DNA of 64,000 nt from the NCBI RefSeq assembly GCF_014839805.1, contig NC_051124.1, forward strand, positions 8,122,001 to 8,186,000, read 5' to 3'. The translations under genes were made by a program, and so were the position numbers. The notes under the pieces are model-generated. The model ran no database searches, was not told the origin of the DNA, and was given only the letters and a program-made list of their open reading frames with translations. Of the stretch, positions 11,688 through 24,297 are shown piece after piece (positions within the stretch are counted from its first letter, which is position 1; the number at the start of each line of letters is the position of its first letter). The stretch is from Manduca sexta (Eukaryota; Arthropoda; Insecta; Lepidoptera; Sphingidae).

Positions 11688-13164
11688 GTCAGTAACCTCT
11701 CTACTAAAGTATACTGAAGGAAGACTACGAACAGGGCAATGCGATGCAATAAATTGCAGTTTTGGAGTTTGTTAAAAGTTCACTTTAGTTAGGTTTTAGT
11801 GAGGCGTTTACTCCCTTGAACACGAAGGTTAGAATCCTTGGGAATATTTTAGTTTTATTCAAAGAAATTGAAGTTCCATAAGGTAGAGTTTTAAAATATT
11901 CACATAAAATAGACTGGATGTAAGACTGATTCGTAGCATTTTATCCAATCGGAAACCAGGGCTCGTTAGAAAACTTTGTAATTTACTAACAGTCGTTCAG
12001 CAGTGTTTCAGCTTATTAATACCTATCTGAATTAAATTATTTATTTGCATTGTGCGTTGTGGCAAGTTTCGATGAGGTTGTCATGTCTGCTGAAGATAAA
12101 ACCCCTGAAATAAAAATATGAATAAAAAATCCTTTGCAGTCGCATACGCGTGTAAAAACGTAATTCGCTTATCTGACGAAAGTCGCAGAGTTAACGCTAT
12201 TAGGCTAAGTCGATCCGCCTCTCTCGGCGTATTCGCCGTCCCCGAGGGCTGGTTGCGATTGTCTGACGTTTAAAACGGTTATCCTCAGGCGCTCGATACG
12301 CACCGCTCGCCAAAGTTTGTGCCGACTTTACCCTGTGTTTGACACCAATGTTTGCGGCACTCGTGGAAGCATCTAGAATTGCTTCGGTATGGGAAGTTAG
12401 AACCTCTTTGTTTGTGTTCGTTCAGGATCGTGTGGGTTTATTTCGATTTGTTATCTGTTGAATATCTGTCGAATTGCTTGACATTATCATAATTAAATTT
12501 CTAGGAATAATATCGCACGTACGTTTGTCGTAATTTGTCAGTTAAATTATCCTTCATATCGAAGGGATTAAATCAGTCATAATTATTTGTTTCGTGATTA
12601 GATGGAGGTGATATGTGTTATATTTAATTACATCAATATTTGTAACATAAAATATTCAAGTATTTTTATGATATTGATCGACATTAAAATTAAAATAAAT
12701 GTTGCATTGCCGAGTAGGTTTTATTGATAATTTTGTCAATAATTATATTATTATCATCCAATGTTATTAATGAACCTGAATACCTGCTACGATGCAGGCA
12801 AATATGAAAAAATGTAATAGACTACAATTATTGCTATATTATAGTTCCCATTGTTGCATAATATATACATAATATATCACTTCACAATAACTTCAACAGT
12901 TTCATCAAACACATAAAGGAAAATTTCCATAAGCCACGATGCGGGAAACAAGAAATTCAATATGCATAAACTTTTAGCGTCCGAGATTAACGACTTGGCG
13001 GAAGTTTGCGCGCGTGTTGACACACGTGTCGAATACTTTACTTTCGTGACATTATTCATTCATGGACAAAAACGGAACGACTGGGAAGACGAACTAGTGG
13101 TCTTTCCTTTTTTTTTATTTAAGGCACAGCAATTTGGCTTCAATTCGAATGTGTGGGAAGTCTA

Positions 13165-13260
13165 CTAATCCGCACTAGGCCAGCGTGGTGGTCTATCGCC
13201 TAATCCCTCTCAGTAGTAGAGGAGGTCCGTGCTCAACAGTGGGATAATAGGGCTGATATT
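13165..13260 (+). repeat. Retroelement 3'-end-like fragment
   Basis: The order CCAGCGTGGTGG, CTCTCAGTAGTAGAGGAGG, GTGCTCAACAGTGGGA resembles a very common lepidopteran repeat (CAGCGTGGTGGA...GAGAGGAGGCC...CAGCAGTGGGA) at the 3' end of RTE-like non-LTR elements. Family assignment is from memory. No coding potential remains. Confidence 0.55.
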
Positions 13261-14042
13261 ATATATTTAAATGTGGTTTCGAATGACTGTATTTGTCGAA
13301 AATGTCGGCCGGCAAAAGATAAATATATTCACGGCCTACCTGGCTTCTTCATACATCGAAGGACCTCGTTGTAGGAAGGTGGGAACATGTATATTGGCGA
13401 ACTATTCCACAGCTTAAATCTTTATGCCCGGCGTTGGTTTAAAGCAGAATCGCGTGCCGAATTGAGTCGCATTTATTTGCATGCGCGGTGATTAGGCGCG
13501 GCGTGTTGCAGCGCGTGCCCAATGGTAGTACTTTCATAGTAAATGTATGACAGGGGAATTAATGCGATTCTATTCGACTCGACGCGCCTAGTCGACGCTG
13601 GGCATTGGACGTCTGAGATGGTTGAAATTACACAGGCATCCGTCTCGACGGCGCAAACTCGTTCCTAAAGCAATAAATTCTGATTACAAACCGTCCGACT
13701 TGCATTCGAGTGTAAATTCTCATTTCTATTTGCACTATTTTATTAGAGTATCCCTCTTCAAATTTAAACATAATGTATTGCTGTAATACAATTATTATAA
13801 ATTTAAACAGATGTCTTTGTGATATTATTTGACGTAAAGGCTACATAAAATTCAGTTTAAGTTGTGATATTGTCGATTTTTTAATTGAGATTTCTAAGCG
13901 TATAACACTTACTCCATACATAGTTTCAAGTAACAATATAGATCTCCGCTTATTCATGTCCAAATTCTTTACATTACTATTTTTGTTCTATATTTTTATT
14001 ATCTTTGAATGAGACGCCTAAGACTATGCGGTGTGCAGTATA

Positions 14043-14305
14043 ATTCTACTAATATTATAAATGCGAAAGTTTGTGATGATGGATGTATGTATGTTTGTTC
14101 CTCTTTAATGAAAAATCTACTGAACGGATTTGTATGAAACTTTACAGTAATATTGGTTTATATATCAGAATAACATGGTCTACAATTAATAATGAATTTG
14201 TGTAATTTGTTCATAATATAACGATACATATCAAGTAAGACGAACAAAAAAATTATCCCGGAAAACTTCTTCATGCAGGCGAAGCCGCGAGCAAAAGCTA
14301 GTAAT
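14043..14305 (-). repeat. RTE-tail-like short repeat (family C), minus orientation
   Basis: On the minus strand it begins CTAGCTTTTGCTCGCGGCTT (14283-14302 reversed) and ends with CGCATTTATAATATTAGTAG near 14043-14065. The middle carries the AATCCGTTCAG... (plus: CTGAACGGATTT) block. The same layout occurs at 53933-54236 and 62698-62905 in plus orientation. This is the classic short lepidopteran repeat with an RTE-like tail. The family name is not certain. Confidence 0.75.
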
Positions 14306-15082
14306 TTATAATCTACTTTCGACTAAATAATTGCATACAAACCCTCATTCTTATGCAATTGATAAGCCATACTTCAAGTAATTAGCACTCATTAATTACG
14401 CACTACACACAGGAAGTGTAATCAAATTAATCATGGTAATTGATTTAATCAATTTAATTTATTAGTTTAATTATGATTGTGAATTTAAATGTCAACTAGC
14501 CAATATCTTGATGAATTTGATATTTCTTTACCCGCAGAATAAAGGAGACATACAAAAATCGCACAGAATAAAAAAATACTTTGTCTATACGTTATTTGGA
14601 TTCGAGTTGTTATCAAAAAAAATATTTCTAATTAATGATGTAGGTCATAACATCAGAATGAATAATATTTTGTTGTTGAAACCCGCTTAATTTATAATTA
14701 AAGTGCACATTTACCATAGTATATATTTTTCAATTAATTTATTTGCGACGTGTTTAGCATGAAAGGAAAGCAGTGTTCATATTAATATACATTTATATAT
14801 ATTCATTTGAAGTACAATTTTAAAGGCTAGAGATAAATGACGTGCCACCGTTATCATCTATACAGATATGAATAAAAATTAATAAAATACCATTCTCTGG
14901 ATAAAATATTCTTAGACATATTTAACTTAATAACTTTATAGACAGTTTTTAAATACTAAATTAATTATATTTTCGACACCGTTTAATATAAACAAAACAT
15001 TCAAGATGTTGGCGTACGTTTCCTTAAAGTTTTAATTCAACCGACAGTTTATATATTAGACTAGTTTGTAAAATAGGGTCTT

Positions 15083-15232
15083 GTGGTATTTATTTTAATA
15101 AGAAATTTTATAATTAATAGTTATGTCAAATTTCAAAGGGTCATAGTTTACCTACCTCATATTAAACAAATCGCATTCCTTACAAACGTTATTGTGGTCT
15201 AATGTGGTATTTATTTTAATAAGAAGTTTTTA
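15083..15232 (+). repeat. Short direct repeat pair
   Basis: TGTGGTATTTATTTTAATAA followed by GAA(A/G)TTTT(A)TATAATT occurs twice, starting near 15083 and 15203 (about 120 bp apart). Local duplication in AT-rich intron DNA. Confidence 0.7.
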
Positions 15233-15364
15233 TAATTTTGTTATAACCTCTAAATCTGACTTATGCATAAAATAAGGCTTAAGTCTTGTACACGTTATTT
15301 TACGTGGCCACTTAGTATTAAAATATTACAGGTCTCCAAAGATTTCCGGACCTACCTACCTATT

Positions 15365-15620
15365 TTGAAAATATTAAAGTTGAAGACGTAGGCACACGCC
15401 TTGTCAAGCTGAAGTGGAAAGGGTTGGCACACTTGTCACTAGCAGTCACCAAATGGTACTCCAAGAACGGTCATAGATAGAGAAGCAGTCCACTTATGAG
15501 CCTGATGATCACATGATATCGCGAGGTTTGCCGGCAAGCAATGGACGAGGCTCGCACGGAACCGAAAAGAGTGGCGTGATAATGAGGAGGCCTATCAGTT
15601 TGTGAAGAGGGGCTGATTTT
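15365..15620 (+). pseudogene. Non-LTR retrotransposon reverse transcriptase, C-terminal remnant (plus)
   Basis: In one frame it gives VEDVGTRLVKLKWKGLAH, then a degenerate middle with stops, then KQWTRLARNRKEWRDNEEAY. The layout (VKDIG.RIAKLKW.WAGH ... W.R.AQDR..WR...EAY) is the familiar C-terminal end of endonuclease-reverse transcriptases of RTE-like elements. Everything upstream of this end is missing, as expected of 5'-truncated insertions. It lies tail-to-tail with the copy on the minus strand just downstream. Confidence 0.72.
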
Positions 15621-15699
15621 ATTGATTGATATTTTGGAAGCGGTCTGCATCCAGCCACTTTCTTATATCTTTTACATACCGTCTGCCCAACTCACAGCT

Positions 15700-15930
15700 G
15701 GACGTCTCGTATCGTATCGTATCTTATCGTATCAGCCTATAATGTCCCAATATTGGGCAAAGGCCTCCCTAAGATCCTTCCATGAATCACGATCCTGCGC
15801 TATAGTGAACCAGTTATTTTTAAATGAATCCAGTTCGTCCCGCCATCTCTTCTTTGGTCTGCCTCGACGCCTACGAGCAGTATCAGGGCTCAACAAGGTA
15901 GCAATCCTGGCCCAAAATTCGCCAGGCATA
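15700..15930 (-). pseudogene. Non-LTR retrotransposon reverse transcriptase, C-terminal remnant (minus)
   Basis: Minus-strand ORF of 65 aa (15732-15929): PGEFWARIATLLSPDTARRR, then GRPKKRWRDELDSFKNNW and AQDRDSWKDLREAFAQYWD. GRPKKRW.D(E/D)L......W...AQDR..W is the C-terminal tail of insect non-LTR ORF2 proteins. The stop is almost immediately followed (15711-15734 on the plus strand) by a pentamer run, (GATAC)n on the coding strand, the short tandem tail that some non-LTR clades use instead of poly(A). Severely 5'-truncated but otherwise well preserved. Confidence 0.78.
15711..15734 (-). repeat. (GATAC)n pentamer tail
   Basis: CGTAT repeated four times with one substituted base, at the 3' end of the minus-strand retroelement remnant. 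Most simply its terminal tail. Confidence 0.7.
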
Positions 15931-18251
15931 CGACGTCATATTATATAAATAAATTTGACTGCGTTATTTAAAATCACGTTTTAATGTAAGCTCTTATAGT
16001 TGGTGCAATTCCCTTAAATTTAATTTAGCACAGTACAATGGCCTTTGCAGTTGTCTATAAAACGCTGCATGTCTGTACCTAGACTTTGATTGCGTCGGTA
16101 AAGTCTAGACTAGACATCGAACGGTATTAATCTACAGGCGGTTACAATTAGTTATATTGGTTTTATTTTTACACTTAATTTAGACTTTTTATGTCGATAT
16201 TGTTTGTGTAAATATATTTAAAATAAGGTATTTGGATGTAAATTGTGAAAGTTAATATGACGGTAATGTTGCATCCACCATATTATATTTTTCTAATGTA
16301 AATCAAGTCAACAAGGTCAAAATAAAAAATCTACAAAAAACAGCGTCGTGTTTTTTAGTTAAATATTTCGTTTGAAATTTACTTATTTGTGAAGACAAAG
16401 ACCTCTTATGATTATAATACGACCGTTAAATATGCGACATTATTCGGAAAAAAAATAATGTCACTGAACCATATCTAAGCAATCCATTGTATCTCTAAGG
16501 CGTCATGATATCGAACGATATTGCGAGCATATAAAAATGTATATAGTGATGGCACATATCCATATAGGTCAAAGAATACAGCATAAAACTTACGTTATTT
16601 TTACTAGCTTGTACTATACTGATTTAAAGAACGTGCTCAAATTTCAACATACATAATTTATAATATGGCACATGTTTTATTATTGTTATTTCAAATGGAG
16701 TTGGGATTAGATATATGAATAATATAAATTGCGTCTTTGATCTTCAAGTTAAATTGTATTGGGCAGAATATTGTAATGGGTCGATATGCTGGAAAGTTAA
16801 AAGGCCATCCGAAACATTCGCAGATCTACATAATGTAGATGTTAATACATATTTTAAAACACGGTTATTAAACGTTATTACTGGTATTATTGTCAAAATA
16901 TATATAATGCAAGTTTCTAAGCGTAATTAACTTTAAAAGAGCGAAATTTTTTAAATAATATAAAAATGAGAAAACCGCACACTCGGTGCAACCTTTGCCT
17001 TCACGAGCACACATGTACGCAATGTACAAAAGCACTCCTAAAACATTCTCACCATTTCCCAGTACTGTACATTCATATAATATTTTCTCGAGTTTCACAT
17101 TTCATAACTCTTTCCCTTTTGAGATTACTGAAAATAGAATTCTCACATTGAAATTCTTTTTTTAAATGTATTAAGGAAACATTGGAATGAAGGAAATGTT
17201 CGAGGGTGTTGGAAGCCTTTATCCTTTGTGTACGGTCATAATGGTGGTGATTATACAATTTGAAATCGAATATATAAAATTCTCGTGTCACACTGTTAGT
17301 TTCCAAACTTCTTCGAATCAGCTCGATCGATTCTTAATATGATTTTTTTGTTTATAATTGGTAAATCTGAGAATCGGTTTTAAACAATATTATTTTTAAT
17401 TCCTAAGTGATAAAGGTGTGCCCCTCCAATTTTTTTTGGGCAAAAGTATTTTAAAGTTTTTTATTTTATTTTTTTATGAATTGGCATCCAAAATACATAC
17501 AACCCTAAATTTTCACCCTTCTACCACCAACCCCTATTTTTTAATAGAGATATTAATATTTATAAATTTATTTTACTACAAAAATATTTTCTAGAAATAA
17601 TATATATGGCAAAATAACGTTTGCCTGGTCACCTAGTCGTTATATAAAGATGTTTTAATGTTACAGCTAATCGGATTTTCGGGTGGCAACAAGAATATCT
17701 CGCGTCATTGGCATTCAAAACGCGACGACCCCCGTCAATGGCTCTTGAGGCGTAACAATGGGAATAAAGCCCTTTGTATATAGAATTACAGAAACAACTA
17801 CTTTCGTCAGGCTTCCGTCTTGTGGAAAACCATTAACCATTAGGTACCTAATGTACATTTGTCGCCGCATTTCCTTTTACTGCCGTCTTGTATTACGGAT
17901 GTTTTGACATGGCCATTGTGGAACGGAGTTGTTAATGTAGTAAATTATAATTTTTATAACTGTTTTTCTCAACAATTAAATGAGTAATGTTTTTTTTGTT
18001 AATAAAATTTGCACTTGACAAGAAATTAAAAAATTTAAATTGCCTTTAAATGTGCCCTTGTCAATAATAGTTTTTTCTTCTCTATAATAAACTTCAAGTG
18101 TTATACTTTATTTTAGACCAAGGAAAAACAATATTTAGATTGAGGTGAATGTGTAGAAGCGTTTTAAAGATTTATATTTCGGCTTTTTGTGACTGACTGT
18201 GCCTATACATTAGTCAAAACCATTAGTCAAGACCGTAGGCTATCAATAATC

Positions 18252-18299
18252 TTTTTTTTTTTAATTTATTTATGGCTCTGGAAACAAGTCCATTGAGCC
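18252..18299 (-). mobile_element. 48-bp retroposon-like insert with 12-bp target duplication
   Basis: CTATCAATAATC occurs at 18240-18251 and again at 18300-18311. Between them are 48 bp starting with eleven T and then AATTTATTTATGGCTCTGG. Read on the minus strand, this is a short unique segment ending in AAATAAATTAAAAAAAAAAA, as in a poly(A)-tailed retroposed end inserted by target-primed reverse transcription. The source element is not identified. Confidence 0.8.
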
Positions 18300-18777
18300 C
18301 TATCAATAATCATAAACAATAATGTGGCCAGAATGAAGTTTCTTAATGGCAACGTAGCAAATTATGCAGAGTATTCGATATCGTACAATAATTTTCTTCT
18401 TCAGTTTAAATATAAATTTTACTTAATTAACTAATTTGCCAGGTGGTTTATACGTAATGGACTAAAAATAGCGCAGAACTTACCTCAGTAACTTATCCCG
18501 AAACGCCTACTGGTGTCTGTCTAAGTTTAATTAATTTGTGTGTTGGTTAACTTGCCTCTTGTTTTACTTTGGGCTTAGCTTTAAGTACAAGGTGTACTCC
18601 AAATTGGTACAACCCTTGGCGCTATGCCCTTAGTCGTGCGGTCAGACTTTTTTTTTTTCATTACAGTGTTGGGTTTAATATTCTTTGTGCTGTCGTACGT
18701 GACAACCCGTATTGTGTTTATAGTTGTTCTAACACGTTGTAGAGTTAGTTTTATTACAACTATACAACTTTTTAAAA

Positions 18778-18890
18778 AAGCGGCGATAGCCTAGTTGTTT
18801 GTGGAACGGACTGCCGAGACGAATTTCCGCAGGTTCAAATCCCAAGGACACACACATCTGACTTTTCTAAAAAAATGTGTGTGTTCGATA
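18778..18890 (+). mobile_element. tRNA-derived SINE head, type 2
   Basis: A-box-like TAGCCTAGTT (18787-18796) and B box GGTTCAAATCC (18832-18842) at tRNA-like spacing. Then CACACACATCTGACTTTTCT and an A run. Similar sequence (GCGATAGCCTAGTTG...GGTTCAAATCCCAAGG) is a common lepidopteran SINE by my recall. It lacks tRNA cloverleaf pairing good enough for a gene. The 3' body is not clear beyond about 18890. Confidence 0.7.
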
Positions 18891-19176
18891 CGTTCGATAT
18901 ATACAACTTTTAAAAATGATCTCGAATTTTCTCACCTCTCTGGCATATTTAATTTTAAAGACTGTGTCGAGAATGCTTGCAGATTAATATTTATTATCGA
19001 TTTGCGATTTAATGTAGTTCAGTGTCACATCCAGGCGGTAGGTGGCGGTGTTTCCCACCTCATTCGTTTTATGCACTTTAATAACTTCCCGCGCTCGTTA
19101 GCTGGCACACTCTACTTTTTATATCACACTTGAATTTTTTTATGCATTTCCATTTAAATATTATTTGATTCCTTGT

Positions 19177-19416
19177 GACTGCCTCGGTGGCGTAGTTATA
19201 TTGCACGTCCGGTACAATAGCGCTCTGAGGTCCTGGGTTCGAATCCCGGGTCGGGCAAAGTGATATTTGGGTTTTTCTGCTCAGTATCAGCCCGGAGTCT
19301 GGAATTTGTGCCCGATATGGCGATAGGCTCGCCCCCTATCACATCATGGGTCGGAACATACTTGGCGAAAAGTGGGTGCCCTAGTTGCGCCTCTGCATAC
19401 CCCTTCGTTTTATGTA
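19177..19416 (+). mobile_element. tRNA-derived SINE type 1, with 12-bp target duplication
   Basis: It begins GACTGCCTCGGTGGCGTAG, with A box TGGCGTAGTT (19188-19197) and B box GGTTCGAATCC (19236-19246). The body is CAGTATCAGCCCGGAGTCTGG, CGATATGGCGATAGGCTCGC-like, ATCATGGGTCGGAACATACT and CTCTGCATACCCCTTCG. Flanks carry the direct repeat TTGATTCCTTGT at 19165-19176 and 19417-19428. Near full-length copy; relatives are at 28990-29150 and 58175-58425, with a more distant one at 63411-63660. Confidence 0.88.
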
Positions 19417-20051
19417 TTGATTCCTTGTATTTTATATAAAAAGGTTACATGCAATTATTTGTTACCGTTCGCGTTACTATGTTTTGATGTTTCTCTTATA
19501 CGTTTAATGACTCAGGTTTATAAAAAAAAAAGTTTTACTTTGCAAAGAAATTGGTATGCTCTGCGGCGCTGTTTAAATTTTACTAGCCGCGTAAATTGAA
19601 TGGGTTGAGATAAAAGTATAAGTCATTTCATCAACGACTAACTGTTACAGGAGCATGCACGCAAACGCTTTTAGCTAACTCCAGCCGCCTCGTCTGCCGC
19701 ACAATAAATTTATATTTCCCATAGGAGTGATATTAATGTGAAATGTCGCCCTTGAGCGCAGTCTCAGTACTCTCGATAAACAATTTATCGTCGAACGATA
19801 GTTAACAGTCGCTTAATGTGAAATATCGACGCTGTTTGCATAACGTATTAATACAACAAATATGGCACTGCGGGCCGAGTTTTATTTATGTTATTCCGCT
19901 TTATGTTGGGTTTAATTTCTCGTTGTATGACTTATGATATTATGTATTAGTTTGCTTGCTATACAGATTCAATAATGTTAGGATATTTTAATAACGTTTA
20001 CGAGAATAAAGTTTTAGGCCTTTGTAGCTTTATAAACATTCTCAAATGATT

Positions 20052-20310
20052 TTTTTTTACGTGCATAGCAAAGTGACTCTACTGAACCTGATGGTAAACG
20101 GAGTGGATTCCGCTAGAATGTCTGACGAGAGCTGATTACCCCTCGGCAGTCGATACAATTATGCCGGCCTGTTGGAACCGGAGATACACAAGCTGATCTC
20201 GGAACGCGACACTTACGTGGGCCACTATGGCGGGTTTTAACACCTTGTGCACGGTGGTCGCTATCCGGACGGATTGAGATATATCCTACCACCAGCGAAA
20301 TACTTAATAA
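20052..20310 (+). repeat. Dispersed repeat family A, copy 1
   Basis: Blocks shared with 51487-51725 and 61427-61660: CTGATGGTAA, AGAATGTCTGACGAGAG, ATTACCCCTCGGCAGTCGA, ACAATTATGCCGGCCTGTTG, GATCTCGGAACGCGACAC, GTGGGCCACTATGGCGGG, TTTTAACACCTTGTGCACGG and TGGTCGCTATCCGG. The minus-strand ORF across it (20113-20340) recurs partly at 51532-51720 only because the repeat does. Class unknown: no coding frame is conserved and no clear terminal structure is visible. Confidence 0.85.
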
Positions 20311-23300
20311 TGTCCACATTAACGTGAATAGTTTGAGCATTACATTTTTTTTTACTTCAGCGTCACGATTATAAATACAATAATTTCATTACGATCGTAT
20401 CTTAAACGATACCCTAACTGCTTTTGTGTTCGGAAATACATTGCTTAATTTGTATGAAATATGATATACCTAAAATAAAGTTTACGGTTGTTGCAAAGTA
20501 AACTGCACAGGTATGCAAAATTGGAAAAGATACCTGCATCCAATATAGCTGTGCATTCTCTTACATTTGATATTGACATTGTACGCCGATATTATTTCCG
20601 ATACAGCATTCTTTTATAATAATACGATCTCGGTGCAGTGCAGTGTTTCTGCAGAATCAACATGGAATATGTTTTATTCTTGGGACATATTTTGTTTTCT
20701 TGAGGTAACGCGGAAATTTCTGTATCTACATTCGATTTGTGTTTGTAAGTTATTTTGGCTATAGAGAAATTGGGTAGTGGCAATCAAAGTGATTTCCTGA
20801 ATGTATATTATCAGCTTGTTGCTTGTGCCTCCAGGGATGGAAAGTACCCCATATTACATTATGTGTGACTTATTCTGCCGGCTAAATTTCACGCAAACTC
20901 TCGAGCAGTTTCTGGATTTATTTTCTATAAACATTCCAATTTTGAATTTATAATAATAAAAAAAATTGAATTACTTTTTTGTCTGGCTAATGTGACAAAC
21001 AAACCTGTAACTTTAGGTCATCTAGATCACGAGTGAACAACACTATTCATTAGTTACCTATAAATATTACACGCTCGATGCAAACGTGCGGCTTATTTAA
21101 ATGTAATTGATTACACCGATACTTAACACCTTGTCGGGTATCAGTTGCCAGTGTTATATTACTTTGCACCAATCATTCCTGTTCCTTAATAACGTTTGTA
21201 TAAAGATTACAGTTTATTGACAGGAATTAACTTGCCAGTCGTTTGAATCGCTCTACCGTGTAACCAAATAGTTATTCTAAGTTTCCGCAGATCTTATGTA
21301 AGGTTTATATTTGGCTTTACGCCAAAATACACAATGTATTGTATATATTTATTCAACAAAACTATTCTAGTATCGAGAGAGCCTCACAGCGCAGCGATGG
21401 TTATACAAGGGTAGTTCTCTGGGGATGTGGAACAATGTTTCACATGTCATATGAGTTGGGTACTACTAAAGAACTCGTTTACATTCCCCAGATGTATTTA
21501 CACACGACGACGTTTAGAATAAACCAGTGTTTGTTATTTAGAAGTGAAATGAGCTGTTGTTGCTATGTTTATCATTTTGTTACTGGTTAATGTAATAAAA
21601 TTTGTATTAGGATTGATTTTTGTATCAGATATAATACAATAAAATTTAAAACGACAATTATATGTATGTAGCAAGCTGTCAATTTGTCTCATCTTTATAT
21701 TTAGTCAGGTTCAAATTTGTTTAATAAATAAATTTTATAAAACGTTTGAAAAATTAGGACTTCGTAAAAATACAGATTTTTATCTCAATAAGTATACACG
21801 GGGATGCTGTCAGATCGCACTGTTTATCTTCTATTGTTAGTGGTTAGACCCTAATTTATACTAAGTCTTAAATATAAAATATAACCCGAACCCGACTATT
21901 AAAACAAGACTAAAATATTATATTTGAGCTCGTATAAAAAAATTTAAGTACATACTTGTGGTTTAAAAAATGTGTCCGGGAATGTTCATAATTTGACAAA
22001 CTTTTACCGTTTATGGTATAAAATTATTTTATTTACAAGCAAAAAGCCTGAAAGTTTAAGCCCTTCCTTGACTTAAAATGTAATAAAACAGCGGCCTGTT
22101 ATCAAAACAATTTGATGATATTTAAAAAGTTTCAGGTCCTACACGTTGTATAACAAGTGATACTCTCACAAGAACAATTCCTAAACGTTTCATTTGCAAA
22201 TTCTTTATTCATAGCGGTATAGTGCCTTCTTTTGGCGATAATCCAACGTATACAGTACGTGTTTGATTTAAGGCGCTTTCCCTACAAAATGGCGTGCTTA
22301 CCGTATTTTAGACCTATCTATTCGAAATTTATGATCATAAAGAAAAAAAATATCATCATATATTATGCAATATGTTATCTTTACTTTGGTTGTTTTATTG
22401 TTTTTGTTTGGATAATATTTAATTAATTCCAAAATGGAAATTCCATTAATATTATCGGTTCCGTACATTTCTACCAGAAGTACAAATAATTTTAATTAGC
22501 AACACTAATAGATAGACAATTTAATAAGGAATGTTTTGTAAGGTAACATTTTCAAAAAGACCTAAAATAGTTTTTTATTTTAATTATTCGTGAAATTCGC
22601 ATATTCTCGCTCTTAACTCATACGCCGTAAGAGTGTAAAACGAATGCTCAAGGCCATTTGCTAGGATTAGGGTTTTTAACTACACAGGGCAGAATACAAA
22701 ATTGCCCAACGATCTGTCTTCGATTACACACATCACACACACTTCGCCGATATAATGCGTCGGTCAACCGGTCGGAAAGATTTGAGGAGCTTCTTTCTCT
22801 GATACACATTATTGGTATATAGTACATATTGATTTGTAGCAATAGTTGCAAACACTACAAACATTCACGCTTTTATGACTCAAGTGGTAGGCAGAGGCAT
22901 AAGTAGTGCACCTATTTTTACCGTCAGCATTCCGTCCCTTGTAATAGAGAGCGAGAAATACAAGGACAATTGATTTCGAGCTAAGAAATTGTTTTAACAC
23001 TAGATTTTGCAATCATTGGATAAATGGTGTTTTAAAGCATAAAATATAACAGCAATAAAAAAAAATACGCTATAAAATATAGCTGTTTGCATAACGTTAA
23101 ATAAACTTGTCATCTATATTCAGTCATGTTATGATTCATTAATTAATATTGGCAATAAATAAGTAATATAAACTGATTTAATATATTCTCAAAAAAAAAA
23201 AAAGCACTGCGAAAACGATGTTAAATGCGATTAATAATAAAAGTAATTAATAATATTCTTGTTTTTATTTTGTTTAACACGAAACTTTCTACAGCGATCA

Positions 23301-24297
23301 TTAATATTTCGTTCGACACGATATCATGAATGTTTTATTAATCAAACATCCTTAGATTAATTTCTTATAATCAATAAATTATAACTAATATCACGATGTT
23401 TATATTGTGATGACACTATAACTATTAGACTTGATTTATTTTTTAAACATCGTGAAATATCCATAGAGGGACGCATAATTTAATATTTTTTATTATTTTC
23501 AACACAATGAGAAACGGCTCACTTAGCACCAGTCCTGGATTTGTAAATAGACCGTATAGGCCGCGGCCTATGGGCGACAGCCTCTTAAGGCCGGCAGATT
23601 TCAGAGGACGCTCACTCGATTTCATTAATCATTCGTTTATTTAACTTTAGTGCCTTCCATAATACAAACAAATGGAAAATTATTAAGTAAATATTTTAGT
23701 AACCTACATACATACATAAACCTATGTACCTACATGGGGCGGCGGAAATAAAGTGGCGTACACACAGCACACTGTTGCTATGTAACATTTTCTCCGCACT
23801 TTTACGGTGATGTGCGTGTATTAGCTTATATAATTAATCAGACTTTGATAGAAAAGACTTATTAAAAAAATATATATATTTAATAACAATATTATAAAAG
23901 AATGGACAATTGATGACAAAAAATAAAGCCCGGAGTTTCTTATTGTCCTCACCGGTGAGGATCGCGACGCGTTTCTCCCTTATTGCTTATTTAAAAATAC
24001 ATACATACATAATTTTATTTCTTCTTCCCTGCCAGCCCGAGCTGGCTTCTTTGTTTACCAAGTATATTTTTCATTTATTTTATTGTCTTTGTTTATATAA
24101 GCTAATCTAATTAAGTAATAATTGAATATTCTCATGTATCTTGACTTATCATAAGTGCAACTATGTTCGCCTACGTGATGAATAAAGCAATTTTTTTTTT
24201 TTTTTTTTAACACTGACAGTTTCTGATTCAGTCGTCTGTCTCAAGTAAGATGTAAATGCTAGAAATAACCGTTCGACACCCTAGTTAATCCTAAGGC

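Noticed and set aside
19177..19260. A functional tRNA gene
   Set aside because: A and B boxes are present, but the sequence continues into a body shared with other SINE copies and is flanked by a target duplication.
20113..20340. 75-aa minus-strand ORF resembling the 62-aa ORF at 51532-51720
   Set aside because: Both lie in copies of dispersed repeat family A; the similarity comes from the repeat, and the third copy does not keep the frame.
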